Shown here: in pieces, positions 5,656 through 10,480 of the stretch
Position numbering within the stretch: position 1 is the stretch's first letter
How the letters are laid out: every line of letters begins with the position of its first letter
Source of the DNA: a candidate division WWE3 bacterium RIFOXYC2_FULL_42_13
GTDB taxonomy: Bacteria > Patescibacteriota > WWE3 > UBA101185 > UBA10185
NCBI GenBank assembly: GCA_001773255.1
Contig: MEWF01000014.1
Location: 49,364-59,843, forward strand
Direction: 5' to 3'
Length of the DNA stretch: 10,480 nt
Position numbers and translations under genes: made by a program
The notes under the pieces: generated by a model
Database searches by the model: none
The model's input: the letters and a program-made list of their open reading frames with translations, nothing else
What the model was told of the DNA's origin: nothing

Positions 5656-6762
5656 TTATTCAATTTCTTCCGGTGAAGCTTCGTCGGTAACAACTCCAAG
5701 TTCAAGCGGTATTTCTTTGCTCAGCTTTACTGTCTCTTTTATTTTGTCTGAAAGCTCATCACGGAGTTTCGGATTGGCCTTAAGGTAAATCCTGGATGCT
5801 TCTTTGCCCTGTCCAAGTTTTTCTCCATTGTATTCGTACCAGGCTCCGGACTTTTTAATAACATTAAGGTCTACACCGACGTCAAGAATGTTTGCTTCTT
5901 TACTTATACCCTCGGCGAACATTATGTCGAACTCGGCTTTTCTGAAAGGAGGAGCAACTTTATTTTTAACCACTTTTGCAACGACACGGATACCGTTTAC
6001 ATCCTGTCCGACTTTCAGGGACTCAATCTTTCTTATTTCTATCCTGACAGATGCATAGTATTTAAGAGCTTTTCCTCCGGGTGTAATTTCAGGATTGCCG
6101 AACATAACACCTATCTTCATTCTTAATTGGTTGGTAAATATTATGGTGCAGTTAGATCTGCTAATAGCTCCCGTCAATCGTCTTAGAGCCTGGCTCATGA
6201 GACGCGCCTGGGTGGCAACAAAACTGTCTCCAATGTCACCTTCAATTTCCGCCCTGGGAACCAAAGCTGCAACTGAATCTATTGCCACAACATCGACCGC
6301 ATTGGATCTGATTAAGGTTTCGGCAATCTCCAAGGCCTGTTCTCCTGTGTCGGGCTGCGAAACGAGGAGGTTTTCAACGTCAACTCCTGTTTTTTCGGCA
6401 TATGTAGGATCGAAGGCATGCTCTGCATCTATCAAAGCTGCAGTTCCCCCCGCCCTTTGCGCTTCGGCGATTATGTGCTGAACCAATGTGGTCTTACCCG
6501 ATGATTCGGGTCCGTATATCTCGACCACTCTACCGCGCGGGACGCCCCCGACGCCAAGTGCTATGTCCAATGCAATTGAACCTGTAGGAATTACCGCGAT
6601 AACACGATCGGCATTATTTCCGCCAAGCCTCATTATTGACCCCTTTCCGTAATTTTTTTCAATTTGATCTATGGCAGTTTGAAGGGCAATATTTTTTTGA
6701 TTTACTGCTGCACTTTTTTTCGCTGTTTCTACTTGCTTACTATCTTTATTTTCTTTAACCAC
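5656..6762 (-). CDS. recA: RecA recombinase
   Basis: An ATP-dependent strand-exchange protein for homologous recombination and, where LexA exists, SOS induction. From GTG 6762 it has 368 residues. Visible features are Walker A GPESSGKT (84-91), the catalytic Glu in IDAEHAFDP (E114), Walker B VVAIDSV (158-164), loop L2 beginning NQLRMKIGVMFGNPE (211-225), KNKVAPPF (267-274) and an acidic C-terminal tail. Loop L1 reads GDSFVATQARLM where most RecAs have GDSHVGLQARLM. The GTG is chosen because GGAGGT (6773-6768) lies five bases upstream. The longer ATG at 6813 falls inside the -10 box, upstream of the predicted transcript start. recX follows directly; gltX lies upstream. A dyad over the promoter may be its operator. 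Confidence 0.97.
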   Translation of the reverse strand: MVKENKDSKQVETAKKSAAVNQKNIALQTAIDQIEKNYGKGSIMRLGGNNADRVIAVIPTGSIALDIALGVGGVPRGRVVEIYGPESSGKTTLVQHIIAEAQRAGGTAALIDAEHAFDPTYAEKTGVDVENLLVSQPDTGEQALEIAETLIRSNAVDVVAIDSVAALVPRAEIEGDIGDSFVATQARLMSQALRRLTGAISRSNCTIIFTNQLRMKIGVMFGNPEITPGGKALKYYASVRIEIRKIESLKVGQDVNGIRVVAKVVKNKVAPPFRKAEFDIMFAEGISKEANILDVGVDLNVIKKSGAWYEYNGEKLGQGKEASRIYLKANPKLRDELSDKIKETVKLSKEIPLELGVVTDEASPEEIE

Positions 6763-6767
6763 AATTA

Positions 6768-6773
6768 ACCTCC
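6768..6773 (-). promoter_or_regulatory. Shine-Dalgarno deciding the recA GTG start
   Basis: GGAGGT on the minus strand lies five bases before GTG 6762. Together with the promoter position it rules out the longer in-frame ATG at 6813. Confidence 0.85.
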
Positions 6774-6807
6774 AAAAAATGTATACGGGGTACTCATCAC
6801 TCTCTTT

Positions 6808-6826
6808 GTTCATTCTAGCAATGAAC
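6808..6826 (-). promoter_or_regulatory. Perfect 7-bp dyad over the recA -10 box, candidate operator
   Basis: GTTCATT, five bases, AATGAAC form a perfect inverted repeat (6808-6814 and 6820-6826). The extended -10 box (6820-6812) lies inside it. The outer tetramers are GTTC and GAAC, the words found in many LexA boxes, but the spacing (GTTC-N11-GAAC) matches no LexA consensus I know. A repressor here would block RNA polymerase directly. LexA control is inference. Confidence 0.5.
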
Positions 6827-6839
6827 TCTACTAATTCAA
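6812..6839 (-). promoter_or_regulatory. recA promoter (extended -10)
   Basis: On the minus strand TTGAAT (6839-6834, 4 of 6), 16 bp, then TGC-TAGAAT (6820-6812), an extended -10 box with 5 of 6 in the hexamer. The start is predicted near 6805, leaving a 43-nt leader before GTG 6762. Confidence 0.7.
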
Positions 6840-6858
6840 GAAAACCTTTCTATGTTGA

Positions 6859-8316
6859 TTAGATTTTTAGAGCAGTATCAAGCCTTTTCAACACAACGTC
6901 TTTACCGAGAATCCCCAGGATATCAAAGATCTGAGGTGTGGCTGTCTCTCCGGTGAGCGCAATTCTTAAAGTCATAAATGCTTCCTTAGGTTTGTATTCT
7001 TTTGATGCAATAAATTCATGGGCAAGAGCATCCAGCTCCGGGGCGTTCCATTCTTTAACTTCTGAAAATAAATTTTTAAAACCTCCGAGAATTTCCTTGC
7101 CTCTTTCTTCATCGGAAACATAAGAAAATAATTCTTCCTTTTCAATTTCAGGATCTTCGAAAAAGTAATGAACTAAACTGTTGTACTCACTTAATAATTT
7201 CATCCGATCTTTAACAAGATCCAGTACTGAGTACACAACTTTTTCAGAGGCGTCTTTGCCGTGCAAAAATACATCAAATCTTTTTGCCCACACCTGAAGT
7301 TCCTTCCACAATTCTTCTGAGGGCATATTTCTGATATACAAACCGTTGATCCATAATAGTTTCTGCCTGTCGAACGCGACAAGGTCGGTTTTTTGTATGT
7401 GCTCAATCGAAAAATCTTTTATAAATTCTTCCATTGAATAAATTTCTTTATCCGTGCCGGGGTTCCATCCGAGAAACATTAAAAAGTTATTCAGGGCAAC
7501 AGGTAAATATCCTTCGGTCAAAAACTCTATGACGGACACCGAGCCGTATCTTTTAGACAGCTTCCGTGTTCCTTCCACTTCTTTTAAGTTAGGCAGGTGC
7601 ACAAATGCAGGAGGTTCCCAGCCGAAAAATCTGTAAAGCAGAACGTGTTTGGGAGTGGAAGGCACCCAATCGTTCCCGCGCATTATGTGAGTTATCTTCA
7701 TGAGATGGTCATCAACAACAACTGCCATGTGATATGTAGGAAAACCGTCGGTCTTTATTAAAACCTGATCGTCAATCGAACCTGTATTTATTGTTATCTT
7801 CCCTAATATCAGATCGTCGAACGAAATATCCTCATTATCGGGAATTTTCAAACGTATTACGTGGGGAACACCTGCTTTCAGTTTCTCTTCGATTTCTTCT
7901 TTTTTTAAATTCAGGCAAAGTCTGTCGTATTTGGTAAATTCGGAACCGGAAGCTTTTTGCTCTTCCCGAAGCTTACTTAAACGTTCCTCAGTGCAAAAAC
8001 AGTAATAAGCGTGACCCTTTTCCACGAGTTCCAGTGCATATTTTTTGTATAAGTCCAATCTTTCGGATTGTGTGTATGGGGCATGGGATCCTCCGGCGCC
8101 CGGACCTTCATCCCACTCAAACCCCATCATTTTTATCACGTCCTGAATTCTTTCGACTGCTCCAGGAACATATCTCTCGCGGTCGGTGTCCTCTATTCTA
8201 ATAATGAACTTTCCCTTGTTCTGACGGGCAAAAGCGTAGTTGTACATTAACGTTCTGATGTGTCCGACGTGATATTCCCCCGTAGGACTAGGGGCCATTC
8301 TGGTTCTTACTTCCAT
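6859..8316 (-). CDS. gltX: Glutamyl-tRNA synthetase
   Basis: A class I synthetase that charges tRNA-Glu with glutamate in the cytoplasm. It has 485 residues from ATG 8316, normal for the family. The HIGH-type motif is HVGH (16-19) after APSPTGEY, the KMSKS-type motif is KLSKR (252-256), and the C-terminal anticodon-binding helical region ends with the usual LRIALTG...LGKD pattern. A zinc-knuckle-like insertion has C106-x-C108 and C134, but the position two after C134 is Asn rather than the His of Escherichia coli GluRS, so zinc binding is doubtful. An in-frame upstream start at 8373 is rejected because the family N-terminus begins at MEVRTRMAPSPTG. There is no SD; the -10 box ends seven bases before the ATG, predicting a leaderless mRNA. 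It is divergent from the plus-strand gene at 8361. Confidence 0.96.
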   Translation of the reverse strand: MEVRTRMAPSPTGEYHVGHIRTLMYNYAFARQNKGKFIIRIEDTDRERYVPGAVERIQDVIKMMGFEWDEGPGAGGSHAPYTQSERLDLYKKYALELVEKGHAYYCFCTEERLSKLREEQKASGSEFTKYDRLCLNLKKEEIEEKLKAGVPHVIRLKIPDNEDISFDDLILGKITINTGSIDDQVLIKTDGFPTYHMAVVVDDHLMKITHIMRGNDWVPSTPKHVLLYRFFGWEPPAFVHLPNLKEVEGTRKLSKRYGSVSVIEFLTEGYLPVALNNFLMFLGWNPGTDKEIYSMEEFIKDFSIEHIQKTDLVAFDRQKLLWINGLYIRNMPSEELWKELQVWAKRFDVFLHGKDASEKVVYSVLDLVKDRMKLLSEYNSLVHYFFEDPEIEKEELFSYVSDEERGKEILGGFKNLFSEVKEWNAPELDALAHEFIASKEYKPKEAFMTLRIALTGETATPQIFDILGILGKDVVLKRLDTALKI

Positions 8317-8323
8317 AATTGGG

Positions 8324-8332
8324 ATTTTATCA
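8324..8332 (-). promoter_or_regulatory. gltX extended -10 promoter
   Basis: TGA-TAAAAT on the minus strand (8332-8324) is an extended -10 box with 5 of 6 in the hexamer; no convincing -35 is present. The predicted start is 8317, one base before the ATG (8316). Confidence 0.6.
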
Positions 8333-8342
8333 CACAAAATAT

Positions 8343-8351
8343 TGTTATAAT
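8343..8351 (+). promoter_or_regulatory. Extended -10 promoter of the plus-strand gene
   Basis: TGT-TATAAT (8343-8351) is a perfect hexamer with the extended TG. No good -35 lies at 16-18 bp. The predicted start is near 8358, putting ATG 8361 at about +4. Its -10 lies within 11 bp of the divergent gltX -10, so the two promoters probably compete for polymerase. Confidence 0.65.
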
Positions 8352-8360
8352 ATATTAGAG

Positions 8361-9509
8361 ATGAACTTAACAAAAACTGCCGTTATGTTTAAACGCTGGA
8401 CCAAGATAGCTTTTTTAGTTCTTGGTCTTTATTACGGTTGGATGTTCTTCGGAGGTCCCGGAGTCAGATCACTTGTTAAACTGTTCTATGTCACCAAAGA
8501 ACCCGCTAATCCTATATACGGAAACCTCGATCCCCTTGAGTTCATTAACAAAGAGGTTACGGGGGACCAGATTTACAAACTGAACACGGCCAATGGCAGA
8601 CTGCCGGGTAAACTCCCCTTCAAAATGAATGTTTATAAGTTCAAACCCAGAACTTTTTCATATTTAGCAGGAGATACAGCTATAAAGGACGCCGGAACCA
8701 TGGGTTACACCGAAGAAGACCTTATTACCGATCTTAAAGGTAATGTCTACCGATGGAGAAAAGCCGATACCAACAGTTTCCTTGAAATAGATATAAACAG
8801 TAAGCACCTTTACGCGGACTCCGACATGGTAAAAAATTCCGCAAAAATGCAAAAAGGCAGAATAAATGAAGAATATGCCAAAGGCAATGCCCTGGTATTT
8901 TTTACCCAACTAGAGCGGGTGGATGCTCTATACAAGGAAGGCATTCAAAAAGTCACTTACGGCTACATCGGCGGCACAAGACTTTTTGAAACCACTGCGG
9001 CTAGAGACACAGTATTCGCCCGTGTCGATCTTTACAGAAAAATGGATGATTTCATTATATTCGGAACGGATCCCAAGGTAGGACTTTTGAATGTTTTCGT
9101 AGCCGTAGCTAAAGACGATAGATCTTTTGTTATAAATTACCCGAAAGCTAATGCCTACTATAAAGAACTTGAAGAAAAAACCGAGGCATCGTATCCCATA
9201 ATAGATATATCCACCGCCTGGGATGCAGTCAAAAATGGAAAGGGAGTTATAACAAGCGTCACACCAACAGGCACGTCAATTTTTGACAAACAGACCGTTC
9301 CGATTGTCAGTGAAATATTGGTAGATAATATTTATCTCGCGTATTACGAAAATACCAAAGACCAGACCTACCTTCAGCCTATATATGTGTTCGAGGCAAA
9401 GTACAAAAGCCTGGGCTCTCAGGGAGGGGAAATGGTAATTTACTTACCGGCCGTGAGCGGAGAGTTTGTTAAACCTATACCGGCGGCAACTCCCGCGGCT
9501 GTGCAGTAG
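8361..9509 (+). CDS. Membrane-anchored extracytoplasmic protein of unknown function
   Basis: A 382-residue protein from ATG 8361. The N-terminus is basic (KRWTK at about 11-15), followed by one transmembrane helix at about 15-31. The rest is a large soluble part without further membrane segments, so it is probably anchored with the body outside. It has no Cys for a lipobox. The region at about 280-345 (an amphipathic helix ending in WDAVKNGKG, then strands with LAYYE and LQPIYVFEAKY) resembles the helix-strand layout of PepSY-like or YycH/YycI-like domains; this is an impression from pattern only. The C-terminus is Pro/Ala-rich (PIPAATPAA). A second possible start is ATG 8385; the longer ORF from 8319 is rejected because it begins upstream of the promoter. 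No SD is seen. It converges on the carboxypeptidase, and its stop codon is the first part of a tandem repeat. Confidence 0.82.
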   Translation: MNLTKTAVMFKRWTKIAFLVLGLYYGWMFFGGPGVRSLVKLFYVTKEPANPIYGNLDPLEFINKEVTGDQIYKLNTANGRLPGKLPFKMNVYKFKPRTFSYLAGDTAIKDAGTMGYTEEDLITDLKGNVYRWRKADTNSFLEIDINSKHLYADSDMVKNSAKMQKGRINEEYAKGNALVFFTQLERVDALYKEGIQKVTYGYIGGTRLFETTAARDTVFARVDLYRKMDDFIIFGTDPKVGLLNVFVAVAKDDRSFVINYPKANAYYKELEEKTEASYPIIDISTAWDAVKNGKGVITSVTPTGTSIFDKQTVPIVSEILVDNIYLAYYENTKDQTYLQPIYVFEAKYKSLGSQGGEMVIYLPAVSGEFVKPIPAATPAAVQ

Positions 9510-9592
9510 TATTCATTGAGTACAAAGTATTACGCATTGAGTACAAAGTAGTATTCATTGAGTACAAAGTAGTATTCATTGAGTACAAAGTA
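9509..9592. repeat. Four tandem copies of a 21-bp repeat between convergent genes
   Basis: Units lie at 9509-9529, 9530-9550, 9551-9571 and 9572-9592. Units 1, 3 and 4 are identical and unit 2 differs only in its first five bases; the shared core is CATTGAGTACAAAGTA. The array begins at the last base of the plus-strand stop codon and ends four bases before the stop codon of the minus-strand gene, so it fills the gap. No hairpin plus T-run terminator is present in either direction. Confidence 0.95.
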
Positions 9593-9595
9593 GTC

Positions 9596-10480
9596 CTAAT
9601 CGGTCTTCCACGTGTAATTATCAAGCGACCAATTCAATAAATTCCTTGTGTCCCCAAACCTGTCCCGGCTGCCCATCACTATGAGTACTAATTCCCTGTC
9701 TTTGTCCTTCCATCCATAAATAAGAACCTCTCCGGCACCTACGGTTGTACCCGTTTTAATTCCGGTAGTACCGGCTATCTCCCACAAGAATCTGTTGGTG
9801 TTTGTCATTTTATATGTAAAGTCCGAAGTAAGGGATTTCACCGTAAATTCCTTTGTTTTCACCGCGTTTTGTACTGTTTCATTTGATAGGGACGCCAGTG
9901 CCAACAGGTAAAGGTCAGAGACCGTGGAATAATGAACACCCTTGAACCCATCAAGCCCTATCGGATTTACGAAATTCGTATTTTTCATGCCTAGTACAAC
10001 CGCTTTTTGATTCATTTTATCGACAAATTCCGAATAGGACACTTTGGACGTGGCCAAAGCACAGGCGGCGTCCCCCGCCGAACCGACTAGCATTGTGTAA
10101 ATAAGATCCCGAGCCGTAAACTCTTCATCAGCGGGGAGCCATGCCTTAGTTGATTCTATATTTGTACAAAAATAAGGAACCGTTACCTTTTCTTCCGGCG
10201 AATAAAGTTCCAATGCTACCAAAGTCGTCATCAATTTCGTTGTGGACGCGGGGGCTAATTTTTCTTCCGGTAGCCTGCTGAAAAGCGTCTTTCCCGATCT
10301 TCGGTCATAAACCCCCGCGGAAATAGCGGATATTGAAGGAGGCAATTGGACCCCGTATTTCAACGGATAGATATTTTCAAATGAAATCGTCTCGAGCGGC
10401 GTGTATCTATAAGACACAAGAACACCGTTCAGCACACTTCCAAGGTCGACGGAACGGATACCGACAAATAAAGCTGAATA
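9596..10480 (-). CDS. D-alanyl-D-alanine carboxypeptidase (peptidase S11), N-terminus beyond window
   Basis: A PBP5-type serine peptidase that trims the terminal D-Ala from peptidoglycan stem peptides outside the cytoplasmic membrane. The reading frame stays open to 10480, so the GTG at 10435 is only an apparent start; 294 residues are visible and the signal or anchor lies outside. Numbered from the edge, the SxxK motif is STTK (79-82) within LAPASTTKLMT. The usual SxN position reads SAG (134-136, in LVGSAGDAACALA), so the Asn is replaced by Gly. The KTG motif is KTGTT (242-246). The block FVDKMNQKAVVLGMKNTNFVNPIGLDG is diagnostic for S11. It stops soon after the catalytic domain, without the PBP5 C-terminal beta domain or amphipathic anchor. 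It is convergent with the plus-strand gene and has no visible terminator. Confidence 0.9.
   Translation of the reverse strand, partial: YSALFVGIRSVDLGSVLNGVLVSYRYTPLETISFENIYPLKYGVQLPPSISAISAGVYDRRSGKTLFSRLPEEKLAPASTTKLMTTLVALELYSPEEKVTVPYFCTNIESTKAWLPADEEFTARDLIYTMLVGSAGDAACALATSKVSYSEFVDKMNQKAVVLGMKNTNFVNPIGLDGFKGVHYSTVSDLYLLALASLSNETVQNAVKTKEFTVKSLTSDFTYKMTNTNRFLWEIAGTTGIKTGTTVGAGEVLIYGWKDKDRELVLIVMGSRDRFGDTRNLLNWSLDNYTWKTD

Noticed and set aside
6763..6813. Longer recA start at ATG 6813 (17 extra residues)
   Set aside because: The ATG lies inside the -10 hexamer and upstream of the predicted transcript start; the GTG at 6762 has a strong SD at the right spacing.
6763..6858. Classical LexA boxes (GAAC-N4-GTTC or CTGT-N8-ACAG) near recA
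   Set aside because: Neither spacing occurs. Only the non-standard GTTC-N11-GAAC dyad is present, reported separately as a candidate.
6841..6858. Short AT hairpin after gltX as a terminator
   Set aside because: It has only five AT-rich pairs and no T-run; gltX transcripts may read into recA.
9509..9592. CRISPR array or coding heptapeptide repeat
   Set aside because: Units are contiguous with no spacers, and the frame continuing the plus gene is interrupted by TAG in three of the four units.
1..10480. A novel defence, secretion or biosynthetic system
   Set aside because: Recognisable genes are housekeeping, all are intact, and the unknown genes are isolated small membrane or anchored proteins. 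Calling them a system would go beyond the sequence.

Overview
The window reads as chromosomal, housekeeping-rich DNA from a bacterium of the Candidate Phyla Radiation (Patescibacteria). A Microgenomates-like lineage would fit, but I hold that only loosely. The reasons are the short divergent housekeeping proteins, the compact layout, several small membrane proteins without recognisable family, and the linked set recA, recX, rny and ymdB. One gene ends in TGA (3118-3120), so the standard code is in use, which argues against the lineages that recode UGA. I see no mobile elements, CRISPR arrays, rRNA or tRNA genes, and no defence or biosynthetic island.

Layout, left to right. At the left edge the first two codons of a minus-strand gene are preceded by a Shine-Dalgarno (SD) sequence and an intrinsic terminator. 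Next is a type II (zinc-finger-less) DnaJ, whose promoter is overlaid by a CIRCE-like HrcA operator (1062-1088). Then come two small membrane proteins in an operon with a near-consensus sigma-70 promoter, and the histone-like protein HU. Further right is a run of ymdB, a 73-residue membrane protein and rny (RNase Y), then recX, recA and gltX. All of these are on the minus strand. From an AT-rich divergent promoter region (8317-8360) a single plus-strand gene encodes a membrane-anchored extracytoplasmic protein of unknown function. It converges on a minus-strand D-Ala-D-Ala carboxypeptidase (peptidase S11) that runs off the right edge. The gap between these two convergent genes is almost entirely a four-copy 21-bp tandem repeat.

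How the parts work together. RecA and RecX form the recombinase and its modulator, and their promoter carries a perfect 7-bp dyad over the -10 box, a candidate SOS-type operator. RNase Y and YmdB are the familiar RNA-decay and cyclic-nucleotide-phosphodiesterase pair, with an extra small membrane protein between them. DnaJ appears to be under heat-shock repression. Translation initiation falls into two styles: genes with a leader use good SD sequences (recA, rny, HU and the small membrane genes), while dnaJ, gltX and the plus-strand gene have extended -10 boxes only 7-9 nt before ATG and no SD, which predicts leaderless mRNAs.

I found no clear new multi-gene system. The most noteworthy signals are regulatory: the CIRCE/promoter overlap, the recA dyad, the leaderless promoters, a possible attenuated leader at the left edge, and the tandem repeat. 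Substitutions in YmdB and the carboxypeptidase active-site motifs also deserve a look.
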